A stretch of 64,000 nt of DNA from TK10-74A sp965217625 (GTDB lineage: Bacteria > Chloroflexota > Dehalococcoidia > Bin125). The notes below the pieces were generated by a model. The model worked only from the letters and a program-made list of their open reading frames with translations, was not told the DNA's origin and did not search any database. Made by a program: the position numbers and the translations under genes. The DNA lies in NCBI GenBank assembly GCA_965217625.1, contig OZ244557.1, forward strand, positions 1,488,001 through 1,552,000. Direction: 5' to 3'. Below, piece by piece: positions 50,068 to 57,978 of this stretch; within the stretch, counting starts at the first letter, position 1; the number at the start of each line of letters is the position of its first letter.

Positions 50068-53000
50068 ATGCCCATCCGCAGCTTGCTGATCGCCAACCGT
50101 GGCGAGATCGCGATTCGCATCGCCCGTGCCGCGGCCGACCTCGGCATCCGCAGCGTGGCGGTCTACTCCCAGGACGACGCCGATTCGCTGCACACGCGGA
50201 TCGCCGACGAGGCAGTCGCGCTCGACGCCCGCGGCGTGCCGGCCTATCTCGACATCGAGGCGATCGTGGCGGCGGCCGTCGAGGCCGGCTGCGACGCGGT
50301 CCACCCCGGCTACGGCTTCCTGGCCGAGAACGCCGGCCTCGCGCGGGCCTGCGCCGAGGCGGGCATCACCTTCGTCGGACCGAGCATCGCGAACCTGGAA
50401 CTGTTCGGCGACAAGGGCCGCGCCCGCGCGGCGGCAGCCGAATCGGACGTGCCCACGATCCCCGGCATCGACGGCGCGGTCACGCAGGAGCAGGCGGCCG
50501 AGTTCCTGGCCGGCCTCGGCGCCGGCGGGGCGATCATGCTCAAGGCGCTGGCCGGCGGCGGCGGGCGCGGCACCCGCGCCGTGCAGGACCCGGCCGACCT
50601 GGCCGAGACGTTCGAGCGCTGCCGATCGGAGGCGGCGAGCGCCTTCGGCAACGGCGCCCTGTACGTCGAGCAGTACCTACCCCGCGCGCGACACATCGAG
50701 GTGCAGATCGTGGGCGACCGGCACGGGGCCGTCGCCCACGTGGGCGAGCGCGAGTGCTCGGTGCAACGCCGCTACCAGAAGATCATCGAGGTCGCGCCGG
50801 CGCCGCACCTGCCCGCCGACCTGCGCAACCGCATCACCAACGCAGCCGTCCGCTTCGCGACGCATGTGGCCTACGACAACCTCGGCACCTTCGAGTTCCT
50901 GGTCGACGCCTCACAGATGGATGAGGATGCGCCCTTCTTCTTCATCGAAACGAACGCCCGCTTACAGGTCGAGCACACCGTGACGGAAGCGGTGACCGGC
51001 GTCGATCTGGTGCAGACGCAGATGCGCATCGCCGGGGGGGAGTCGCTCGCCGACGTCGGCCTCGCCGATCCGTCCGTCGCGATCCCGCGCGGCTTCGCGA
51101 TCCAGGCCCGCGTCAACATGGAGACGATCACGGCCTCGGGCGAGGTGCGGCCCTCCGGCGGGCTGCTGACCGCCTACGACGCGCCGTCGGGGCCCGGCGT
51201 GCGCACCGACGGCTTCGGCTACAGCGGCTACCGCACCAGCCCCAGCTTCGACTCGCTGCTGGCCAAGGTGATCGCGCATTCGCCCTCGGGGGACTTCGCG
51301 GACGCGGTGGCGCGCAGCGCGCGGGCGCTGTCGGAGTTCCGCATCGAGGGCGTGCAGACCAACATCCCCTTCCTGCGCGCCGTGCTGGCCCACCCCGACT
51401 TCGCGGCCGGACGGGTCTACACCCGCTTCCTCGACCACCACGCCGAGGCCCTGGCGACGGCCGCCGCCGCCAACGGCGACCGCCAGCGCTTCGTCGTCAG
51501 CGCGCCGCCCGTGGCGAGCGGCGGCGGGGCCGGCTTCGCCGGGGCGCAGATCGACAACCGCGACCCGCTGGCGCTGTTCGAGCACGACCGCTCGGTGAAG
51601 GAGACGCAGGCCGCCACGACCGCCTCGGAGGCGCCGGACCTGACCGGCCCCGACGGCTCGCTGGGGCTGCCCGCGCCCATCCAGGGCACGGTCGTATCGG
51701 TGCTCGTCGCCGAGGGCGACACGGTCCACGCGGGCCAGCAGGTCGCCGTCATGGAAGCGATGAAGATGGAGCACGTCATCAAGGCGACCGTCTCGGGCAT
51801 CGTGCGCGGCGTCACGGTCGCCGAGGGCGACGTCATCATCGAGGGCCACCCGCTGGTGTACGTCGAGGAGGCCGACGTCGGCGCGGGCAACCTCCTGGCC
51901 GACGAAGCGATCGACCCCGACTTCATCCGCGGCGACCTGCAGGAGATCATCGACCGGCACGCCTACACGCTGGACGAGAACCGGCCGGAGGCGGTCGCCA
52001 AGCGCCGCAAGCGCGGCTACCGCATGCCCCGCGAGAACATCGCGCAGCTGATCGACGAGGGCTCGCTGCTCGAGTACTGGCCGCTGATCGTGGCGCGACA
52101 GCACCAGCGCTACGACGCGGAAACGCTGCGCAAGAACACGCCCGCCGACGGCCTCGTCGCCGGCACCTGCACGATCAACGCCGGCCTCTTCGGGGAGGAG
52201 GCCGCGCGCGCCTCCGTCGTCTCCTACGACTACACGGTCCTGGCCGGCACGCAGGGCGGCCGCAACCACTACAAGCAGGACCGCATGTTCGACCTCTGTG
52301 AGCGCTACCGGCTGCCGCTCGTCTTCTTCACCGAGGGCGGCGGCGGGCGTCCCGGCGACGACCGCATCGGGCCCGGCGTGGCCTTCGACACCTACACGTT
52401 CACGCGGTTCTCCAAGCTCAGCGGCCTGGTGCCGCTGATCGGCGTCAGCAACGGGCGCTGCTTCGCGGGCAACACGGCCCTGCTGGCCTGCTGCGACGTG
52501 ATCATCGCGACCGAGGGCTCCACCATCGCGATGGGCGGCCCGGCGATGATCGAAGGCGGCGGCGTGGGCATCTACACCCCCGAAGAGGTGGGGCCGATGT
52601 CCTTCCAGGTGCCCAACGGCGTCGTCGACATCCTGACGAAGGACGAGGAGGAGGCCTGCGAGGTCGCCAAGAAGTACCTCTCCTACTTCCAGGGCCCGAT
52701 CGACGACTGGGAGGCGCCCGACCAGCGCCGCCTGCGCCACGTCGTGCCGGAGAACCGCCTGCGCCTCTACGACATGAAGGAGATCATCGCGACGATCGCC
52801 GACGTGGACTCCGTCCTCGAGATCCGCGAGAAGTTCGGCATCGGCGTGATCACGGCCTTCATTCGCGTCGAGGGCAAGCCGATGGGCGTGATCGCCAACA
52901 ACCCCCACCACTTGGCCGGCGCGATCGACTCCGACGGCGCCGACAAGGGGGCGCGCTTCATCCAGCTCTGCGACGCCTTCGACATCCCGGTGCTGAGCCT

Positions 53001-53481
53001 GATGGACTGCCCCGGCATGATGGTCGGACCGGACGTCGAGCGGACGGCGCTGGTGCGGCACTGCGTGCGCATGTTCAACGCCGGCGCCAACCTCACCACG
53101 CCGCTGCTCGGCGTCGTCGTGCGCAAGGCGTACGGCCTGGGCGTGCAGGCGATGTGCGGGGCGAGTTCGCTGGTGGGCTTCTTCACCGTCGCTTGGCCGA
53201 CGGCCGAGTTCGCCGGCATGAACATCGAGGGCGAAGTCAAGCTCGGCTACCGCAACGAGCTGGCCGCGATCGAGGATCCCGAGGAGCGCATCGCCGAGTA
53301 CGAGTCGCGCGTGGCCCGGCGCTACGAGAACGCGAAGGCGGTCAACTCGGCCGTCGGCGGCGGCATCGACGACGTGATCGACCCGGCCGACACCCGCGCC
53401 TGGATCGCGACGAGCCTGAAGCGCCTGCCGCCCACGCCGCCGCGCACCGAGAAGAAGTACCCCTACATCGACACGTGGTAG
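50068..53481 (+). CDS. Trimodular acyl-CoA carboxylase (biotin carboxylase - biotin carrier - carboxyltransferase)
   Basis: 1137 aa; ATG 50068 preceded by GGGAG. Biotin carboxylase about 1-450: IRSLLIANRGEIAIRIARAA, LKALAGGGGRGTRAV (ATP-grasp loop), ERECSVQRRYQKIIE and ETNARLQVEHTVTEAV. Biotinyl carrier about 530-610 with VMEAMKMEH, Lys566 the biotin site. Carboxyltransferase about 620-1137: TEGGGGRPGDDRIG, SLMDCPGMMVG, VVRKAYGLGVQAM and DDVIDPADTR at the C-terminus. All steps (bicarbonate plus ATP to carboxybiotin, then transfer to an acyl-CoA) lie on one chain; separate subunits are the usual bacterial form. The substrate, acetyl-, propionyl- or longer, is not set. Confidence 0.93.
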   Translation: MPIRSLLIANRGEIAIRIARAAADLGIRSVAVYSQDDADSLHTRIADEAVALDARGVPAYLDIEAIVAAAVEAGCDAVHPGYGFLAENAGLARACAEAGITFVGPSIANLELFGDKGRARAAAAESDVPTIPGIDGAVTQEQAAEFLAGLGAGGAIMLKALAGGGGRGTRAVQDPADLAETFERCRSEAASAFGNGALYVEQYLPRARHIEVQIVGDRHGAVAHVGERECSVQRRYQKIIEVAPAPHLPADLRNRITNAAVRFATHVAYDNLGTFEFLVDASQMDEDAPFFFIETNARLQVEHTVTEAVTGVDLVQTQMRIAGGESLADVGLADPSVAIPRGFAIQARVNMETITASGEVRPSGGLLTAYDAPSGPGVRTDGFGYSGYRTSPSFDSLLAKVIAHSPSGDFADAVARSARALSEFRIEGVQTNIPFLRAVLAHPDFAAGRVYTRFLDHHAEALATAAAANGDRQRFVVSAPPVASGGGAGFAGAQIDNRDPLALFEHDRSVKETQAATTASEAPDLTGPDGSLGLPAPIQGTVVSVLVAEGDTVHAGQQVAVMEAMKMEHVIKATVSGIVRGVTVAEGDVIIEGHPLVYVEEADVGAGNLLADEAIDPDFIRGDLQEIIDRHAYTLDENRPEAVAKRRKRGYRMPRENIAQLIDEGSLLEYWPLIVARQHQRYDAETLRKNTPADGLVAGTCTINAGLFGEEAARASVVSYDYTVLAGTQGGRNHYKQDRMFDLCERYRLPLVFFTEGGGGRPGDDRIGPGVAFDTYTFTRFSKLSGLVPLIGVSNGRCFAGNTALLACCDVIIATEGSTIAMGGPAMIEGGGVGIYTPEEVGPMSFQVPNGVVDILTKDEEEACEVAKKYLSYFQGPIDDWEAPDQRRLRHVVPENRLRLYDMKEIIATIADVDSVLEIREKFGIGVITAFIRVEGKPMGVIANNPHHLAGAIDSDGADKGARFIQLCDAFDIPVLSLMDCPGMMVGPDVERTALVRHCVRMFNAGANLTTPLLGVVVRKAYGLGVQAMCGASSLVGFFTVAWPTAEFAGMNIEGEVKLGYRNELAAIEDPEERIAEYESRVARRYENAKAVNSAVGGGIDDVIDPADTRAWIATSLKRLPPTPPRTEKKYPYIDTW

Positions 53482-53526
53482 CGCGCGCCGCTGCCCGACG
53501 CCCCAGCTAGCTGCTGCCCCGCAGGC

Positions 53527-53546
53527 GGGGGGGGGGGGGGGGGGGG
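53527..53546. repeat. 20-bp poly-G tract
   Basis: Twenty consecutive G immediately before repeat copy 1 and 46 nt after the carboxylase stop. One of three long G tracts in the window; the exact length may be unreliable. Confidence 0.8.
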
Positions 53547-53547
53547 C

Positions 53548-53662
53548 GAGGGAGCGAGATCTCGGAGGGGCGGTTCGCGAACCGCCCCTCGCCGACCGCC
53601 TTCCCCTTCCGGTCCCCCCTCTCCAGCGCTTCCGCTGGAGAGGGGGTTAGGGGGTGAGGTTC
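53548..53662 (+). repeat. Palindromic intergenic repeat, copy 1
   Basis: Begins GAGGGAGCGAGATC. It contains a 26-bp perfect palindrome centred on GGTTCGCGAACC (53565-53590), then a hairpin with a 14-bp stem (53615-53628 with 53633-53646, loop CTTC), and ends in a GGGGTTAGGGGGTGAGGT-type tail. It lies between the trimodular carboxylase and the stop of the PhyH gene, so the hairpin could also end either transcript. Confidence 0.85.
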
Positions 53663-53677
53663 CCGACCCCGGCTCGG

Positions 53678-54574
53678 CTAGTCCCGCTCGCCGGTCAGGG
53701 TCGGCACGAGGTCGCCCAGCGTGGTGCCGAAGTCGTTTTCCTGGTTGTGTCGGAACGCCGCGGAATTCAACGAGTGCTCGCTTCCGGTCACGAGATCCGA
53801 GATTTTCTGCGGTGTGTGACTGGCGGCCACCCGATGCCAGTCGATCGGCGTCTCCGGATCGCACGTGCGTAACGCCACCGCGATGCGCCGATCCTCGGTC
53901 GTCTGTGTCGCTGCGGGCATCGGCGGCGCATCGATGGGGTGGATGAACTTCCCATCCGTGCTCTGTGTTGCGTGGATGATGTTGAAGCGCATCAGCAGCA
54001 GGTCGCCGGGCCCCACCGCCGGCGTCTCCATGATCTCCTCGACGTTGAGGCGCTCGTCGATCCAGGTGACCCCGCTCCAGTCGGAAATGTACAAGGTCCC
54101 CCCGCCACGAAGCGAGAACAGTCGACTTGCGCCCGAGCGCCGGCAGAGGTTGAAGAGCCGCGGCGACGTTTCCCCAAGCCGATCCCAGGGAATCAGGTGT
54201 ATTCCCAACTCGGTGCGGGACGGCTTGACCAATGGAATCCAGCAATTGAGATGTGTCCGGTTGTACTCCGTCAGGAAAAACTGATCGTGATCCTGATGAA
54301 AGGGATGGCTGATTCCTGGCGTCCGGAAGTATTGCATTTGAAAGAGCGCGGCCCTGGCGCCGGTGATCTCCTGGGCGAAAGCTTCCATGCGCGGACGCAT
54401 TCTTGCGTAGGCGTCTGTTCGGCCACGCCGGAAGTTCGCCCCCTCTCCGACCACCCGACCCACGTGTTCGAAATCTGCCAGGAGGAAGTCGATCTCCGCA
54501 CGGCTCAGGAAGTCCGGGATCACGCAGAAGCCCCGTGCATCGAGCGCGGCGGCGATGGCTTGAAAATCAGTCAT
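53678..54574 (-). CDS. Phytanoyl-CoA dioxygenase (PhyH) family protein
   Basis: 298 aa; ATG 54574 with AGGACG upstream. Fe(II)/2-oxoglutarate dioxygenase with a double-stranded beta-helix: first iron ligands in GISHPFHQDHDQFF (HxD), distal His in FNIIHATQS and 2-oxoglutarate Arg in RRIAVALRT. Between them, IPLVKPSRTELGIHLIPW and TLYISDWSG fit PhyH. It hydroxylates an acyl-CoA or other small molecule. Flanked on both sides by copies of the palindromic repeat, so the gene may have been mobilised as a unit; its GC is slightly lower than that of the carboxylase gene. Confidence 0.85.
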   Translation of the reverse strand: MTDFQAIAAALDARGFCVIPDFLSRAEIDFLLADFEHVGRVVGEGANFRRGRTDAYARMRPRMEAFAQEITGARAALFQMQYFRTPGISHPFHQDHDQFFLTEYNRTHLNCWIPLVKPSRTELGIHLIPWDRLGETSPRLFNLCRRSGASRLFSLRGGGTLYISDWSGVTWIDERLNVEEIMETPAVGPGDLLLMRFNIIHATQSTDGKFIHPIDAPPMPAATQTTEDRRIAVALRTCDPETPIDWHRVAASHTPQKISDLVTGSEHSLNSAAFRHNQENDFGTTLGDLVPTLTGERD

Positions 54575-54652
54575 GAGTCGTCCTGTTCTGGACTGCGTGA
54601 CCGGTGACCGGCCGCAGCGCTGGAGGTTGGCGTCCGTAGGTCACATCAGTAA

Positions 54653-54759
54653 TGGCGAGGGAGCGAGATCCCGTAGGGGCGGTTCGCGAACCGCCCATTC
54701 CCCCTCCGGTCCCCCCTCTCCAGCGCTTTAGCTGGAGAGGGGGTTGGGGGGTGAGGTTC
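54653..54759 (+). repeat. Palindromic intergenic repeat, copy 2
   Basis: Same order and orientation as copy 1: GCGAGGGAGCGAGATC, a 20-bp palindrome around GGTTCGCGAACC (54677-54696), a hairpin with stem CCCCCTCTCCAGC and its complement (54712-54743), and the GGGTGAGGTT tail. A partial extra tail (GGGGGTGAGGT) follows at 54766-54776. Between the PhyH start and the binding-protein stop. Confidence 0.85.
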
Positions 54760-54783
54760 CCACGCAGGGGGTGAGGTCGCGCG

Positions 54784-57237
54784 TCAGATGCGCTTCTGCA
54801 TGGCGAAGGAGCTTGTGTAGTCCACGAGGCCGAAGGGTCCGCCCTTGGGCCAGTTGACGTTGCTGCGGGTCATGACGGCTTCCGGCGGCTCGATGAGGAA
54901 GACGTAGTACGCGCGCCGCGCGTGCTCCAGGATGAACTCGGTGATCAGCTCGAGGCGCCGCGCGCGATCGAGTTCGACGGACTGCGCGAGGTACATCTCG
55001 TCCATGTCGGGGTCCGGCGGCGCCGCGATCGCCCAATCGCCACGCGGCCCGGCGCAACACTCCCACGGCTGGGAGATGTCGGGGATGGGGCTGCCCCAGA
55101 ACCACCACAGCCCCGGCTTGGCGTTTTCTTTGCCGCGCATGTACTCGTCGGTGAAGTAGTCGCTGCTGGGGAGCGACACGGCCTCCGCGCGGATGCCGAC
55201 CGCCGTCAGATCCTGCGCGACGGCCAGCGCCATGTCCGGCGCGGACGGGCCGCCAACATCGGGCGTCCAGTACAGGGGGGTATCGAAGCCGTCCGGGTAG
55301 CCCGCCTCGGCCAGGAGTTGCCTCGCCCGCTCGGGGTCGTAGGCGTAGGTGACTTCCTGCAACTGCTCCGGCGTCGGGAAGCCCTCGGTGCTGCTGTGCG
55401 CGACGAAGGCCTGCCCCCCCACACCCGCCATGAGGTTGTCGATCAGGGACTGGCGGTTGATCGCGTGGTTCGCGGCCCGGCGGACGCGGATGTCCAGGAA
55501 CGGGTTGGGGCTGCCGTCGTCCATCGTCTGGGTCCACAAGTTGGGATAGAGGTTGTGGATGGCCGTCGAGAGGGAGGGGGCGAACTGGACGGTGAAGTCA
55601 GGGTCGTCCAGGAACGGCTCGACGACGGCGGGGCCCAGGGCCGGCACGGCGTCGATCTCGCCGGCCTCGATGCCGGCGAGACGCGACTGGAGCTCGGGGC
55701 GCACCAGGACGGTCAGGTGTTGGTTGTGGGCGTAGTGCGGCACCCGGACGGGGTGGTCGATCGGGAGGAAGTGGTCCTCGAAGCGCTCGAAGACGAAGTC
55801 CTCGTCGTCCGTGTGGCTGACGAAGCGGTAGGGGCCCGTGCCCATCGAGGATTGGTCCACCGCGGTGTCGCCGCGCCGCTCCGTGTCCGCCTGCGACATG
55901 ACTGACGTATTGCTGACCGCGGTCAGACTGACGGCGAGGAAGCCCAAATTCGGCGTGACGAGATCGATCGCCCAGGTGCGATCGTCCACGGCCTCGTTCC
56001 CGGCGACGTTCGCCATCGCCCAGGCGTTCGCGGGGGCCCAGCCGCTGGGGTGATCGGTCGTCGCGCCGCCGTCGTGATAGGCGGCGCGTCCGGCCACACG
56101 GTCGTGGCTGAACGCCATGTCGTGGGCGGTGAGGATCGAGCCGTCGTGGAACGGCGCCGGGGTGATCGCCGCCCGGATCGTGGCGGCGTCGATCCACTCG
56201 GGCGCGGCGAGATGGGCGGCCGCGGAGTTATCGCGGGGATCCAGTTGGAGGGCCGCGCTGAAGACGGCGGCATCGGCCCAGTCGTTGGCGAAGCTGGCGC
56301 TGCTGTGCGGATCCAGGCCTCCGGCGTCGGCGTCGTGCGCGACGACGATCGTGGCGTTCAGATCGACCTGGTCGAGCGGCCAGGGCACGGAGAACTCGGC
56401 GTCCTGGGCCATGGCCATGCCGGCGGCGACAGCCGCCGCAGCCTCGCTGGCCGCGCCGGCGGCCTCCCCGGCCGCCTCGGCGGCCTCTTCGGCCGCGGCG
56501 ACGGCCGCGGCGGCGGTCTCGGCCGCGGCTTCGGCGACGGCCTCGGCGGTGGCGGCGGTCTCCGCGGCGGTGGCGGCGGCCTGGCCCGCGGCGGCGGACG
56601 CCTCCCCGGCGGCAGCCGCAGCGGCGGCCGCGGCCTCGGCGGCGGCGTCGATGGCGGCCTGCGCGGCCTCCGCGGTGGCCGTGCCGGCCTCGACTGCGGC
56701 AGCCGCGTCCCGGGCGGCCTGGGCGGCGGCCTCGGCGGCCTCGGCGGCGGCAGCGGCGACGGCCGCGGCAGCCTGATCGCCGGCTGCGCTAGCGGCGTCG
56801 GCGGCCTGGGCGGCAGCCGCGGCGGCGGCTTCCGCGGCGGCGGCCGCGTTGGCGGCATCCTCCGACTCGGCCGCCTCGGCGGCCAGGGCGGCCGCGTCTG
56901 CAGCGGCGGCGGCGGCCTGAGCGGCCGCGTCGGAGGCCTCGCCCGCGGCGTCTGCCGCGTCGGCCGCGGCGTCTGCCGCCGAGGCCGCGACGGCGGCCGC
57001 GGCCTCGGAGTCGGCGGCGCGCGCCTCCCCGGCGGCGACCGCCGCGGCGGCGGCCTCTTCCGCGGCCGCGGCGGCCCGTTCGGCGGCCACGGCCCCGGCG
57101 TCGGGCTCGTCGTCGTCGCCGCAGCCGACCAGCGCGAGGCCGGCCGCTCCAACGCCAGCCTTCGCGCTGGCTCCCAACATGGTGCGACGCGAGATCTTTC
57201 GCTGTCGCAGGGTGGTCCAATGGTTCCGGGCGCTCAT
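54784..57237 (-). CDS. Peptide/nickel-type ABC substrate-binding lipoprotein with giant Ala-rich stalk
   Basis: 817 aa from ATG 57237. Tat-like lipoprotein signal: KISRRTMLGASAKAG to LVGC (Cys39), so exported folded and lipid-anchored. Residues about 45-278 are almost only Ala with Asp/Glu/Ser/Gly (units like AAAEAAAAAA), predicted as a long helix or stalk. The SBP_bac_5 domain follows (about 285-817): ATIVVAHDADAGGLDPHSS, SSMGTGPYRFVSHTD, RVRRAANHAINRQSLIDNL and ERARQLLAEAGYPDGFDTPL. It captures an oligopeptide or similar solute for an ABC importer, but no permease or ATPase gene is adjacent. Its promoter region carries a 21-bp homopolymer. Confidence 0.9.
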   Translation of the reverse strand: MSARNHWTTLRQRKISRRTMLGASAKAGVGAAGLALVGCGDDDEPDAGAVAAERAAAAAEEAAAAAVAAGEARAADSEAAAAVAASAADAAADAADAAGEASDAAAQAAAAAADAAALAAEAAESEDAANAAAAAEAAAAAAAQAADAASAAGDQAAAAVAAAAAEAAEAAAQAARDAAAAVEAGTATAEAAQAAIDAAAEAAAAAAAAAGEASAAAGQAAATAAETAATAEAVAEAAAETAAAAVAAAEEAAEAAGEAAGAASEAAAAVAAGMAMAQDAEFSVPWPLDQVDLNATIVVAHDADAGGLDPHSSASFANDWADAAVFSAALQLDPRDNSAAAHLAAPEWIDAATIRAAITPAPFHDGSILTAHDMAFSHDRVAGRAAYHDGGATTDHPSGWAPANAWAMANVAGNEAVDDRTWAIDLVTPNLGFLAVSLTAVSNTSVMSQADTERRGDTAVDQSSMGTGPYRFVSHTDDEDFVFERFEDHFLPIDHPVRVPHYAHNQHLTVLVRPELQSRLAGIEAGEIDAVPALGPAVVEPFLDDPDFTVQFAPSLSTAIHNLYPNLWTQTMDDGSPNPFLDIRVRRAANHAINRQSLIDNLMAGVGGQAFVAHSSTEGFPTPEQLQEVTYAYDPERARQLLAEAGYPDGFDTPLYWTPDVGGPSAPDMALAVAQDLTAVGIRAEAVSLPSSDYFTDEYMRGKENAKPGLWWFWGSPIPDISQPWECCAGPRGDWAIAAPPDPDMDEMYLAQSVELDRARRLELITEFILEHARRAYYVFLIEPPEAVMTRSNVNWPKGGPFGLVDYTSSFAMQKRI

Positions 57238-57300
57238 GACATGTTCCTTTCCGGTACCCGGCTGTCCCTTTGTGGGACCGCTCGGTGCACGAGCTTTCAT

Positions 57301-57306
57301 AGTATA
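57301..57306 (-). promoter_or_regulatory. Candidate -10 element for the binding-protein gene
   Basis: On the minus strand the sequence reads TATACT, close to the TATAAT consensus, about 64 nt before the ATG at 57237. The region where a -35 would lie is the C homopolymer (57311-57331 on this strand), so spacing depends on tract length. Confidence 0.45.
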
Positions 57307-57310
57307 GATC

Positions 57311-57331
57311 GGGGGGGGGGGGGGGGGGGGG
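57311..57331. repeat. 21-bp poly-G tract (poly-C on coding strand) in promoter
   Basis: Twenty-one G in a row, 4 nt upstream (minus-strand sense) of the TATACT element. In this position length changes would alter -10/-35 spacing, the layout of a phase-variable promoter. Confidence 0.8.
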
Positions 57332-57339
57332 CTAGTCTT

Positions 57340-57360
57340 TTTTGGTAAACTTTTGGTAAA
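57340..57360. promoter_or_regulatory. Tandem 11-bp direct repeat upstream of binding-protein promoter
   Basis: TTTTGGTAAA at 57340-57349 and 57351-57360, one helical turn apart, in an AT-rich block unusual for this genome. Plausible binding site for a regulator on one DNA face, or part of an UP-like element. Confidence 0.5.
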
Positions 57361-57411
57361 ATCTTCCGATTTGCCTATTGACATCGCGTTTTATGTCGCT
57401 TGGGGCGGTGG

Positions 57412-57485
57412 AAACCTCACCCCTGACCCCCTCCGGTTCCCCCGCTCCAGCGCTTCCGATGGAGAGGGGGTTAGGGGGTGAGGTC
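57412..57485 (+). repeat. Palindromic intergenic repeat, copy 3 (ends inverted)
   Basis: Carries ACCTCACCCCTGACCCCC at the left, a hairpin core GCTCCAGCGCTTCCGATGGAG with a degraded stem, and GGGGTTAGGGGGTGAGGT at the right; the outer ends are inverted repeats of each other. The right end abuts the hicA remnant. It lacks the GGTTCGCGAACC palindrome of copies 1 and 2. Confidence 0.8.
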
Positions 57486-57490
57486 GGACG

Positions 57491-57637
57491 GTGCGGACGC
57501 GGGGCAGCCATCGACAGTTCCATCACCCGGAGAAGCCCGGCAAGGTGACGATTCCGGGCCACCCGGGCGAAGACGTGGGGCCGAAGCTGTGGGCGAGTAT
57601 CATGAAGCAAGCGGGCCGCAGGAGAGAACGTCGATGA
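57491..57637 (+). pseudogene. hicA: hicA toxin remnant, 5' end replaced by repeat copy 3
   Basis: Reading from GTG 57491 gives 48 residues: VRTRGSHRQFHHPEKPGK then VTIPGHPGEDVGPKLWASI and MKQAG, matching the C-terminal two thirds of HicA mRNA interferases, including the RGSH catalytic His region. The N-terminal beta-strand/helix (about 20 residues) is missing and in its place lies the end of repeat copy 3; a TGA in frame just upstream closes any longer reading. The end overlaps the hicB start as ATGA, the normal hicAB layout. Probably non-functional, though GTG initiation of a short peptide cannot be excluded. Confidence 0.8.
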
Positions 57638-57978
57638 AGCTGACATACGCCGTCGTCATTGAGCAAACGCCGAACAACTACGCCGCCTACGCTCCGGACG
57701 TGCCGGGCTGCGTCAGCACGGGCAAGACCTGGGACGAGATGCAGGCGATGATCCGCGAGGCGCTCACCTTCCACATCGAGTTTCTGCTGGAGGACGGCGA
57801 TCCGCTTCCGGCGCCGAAGATGTCGATCGACGAGGCCATCGCGTACCACAGCGCAGTCCTGACCGAATGCGACGCGGAAGCGCTCGCTGAGTACGGCGAC
57901 GACACCCCCACGATTTCGACCACGTTCCAGTTCGTGGAGATCGAGGTCCCGGCGCCGCAGGCGGCGCGGGCGAGTTGA
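57634..57978 (+). CDS. hicB: HicB-family antitoxin
   Basis: 114 aa; ATG 57634 with GGAGAG upstream. Partial RNase H-like fold: LTYAVVIEQTPNNYAAYAPD then VPGCVSTGKTWDEMQAMIRE and ALTFHIEFLLEDGDPLPAP, the family core. The C-terminus is longer (SIDEAIAYHSAVLTECDAEA) without an obvious HTH or ribbon-helix-helix, so DNA binding is unsure. It normally neutralises HicA, but the partner gene next to it is truncated. Stop overlaps the TTG start of the MFS gene. Confidence 0.85.
   Translation: MKLTYAVVIEQTPNNYAAYAPDVPGCVSTGKTWDEMQAMIREALTFHIEFLLEDGDPLPAPKMSIDEAIAYHSAVLTECDAEALAEYGDDTPTISTTFQFVEIEVPAPQAARAS

Noticed and set aside
57375..57400. TTGACA at about 57377 as the -35 of a plus-strand promoter for hicAB
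   Set aside because: No acceptable -10 lies 16-18 nt downstream, and the intervening sequence belongs to repeat copy 3.
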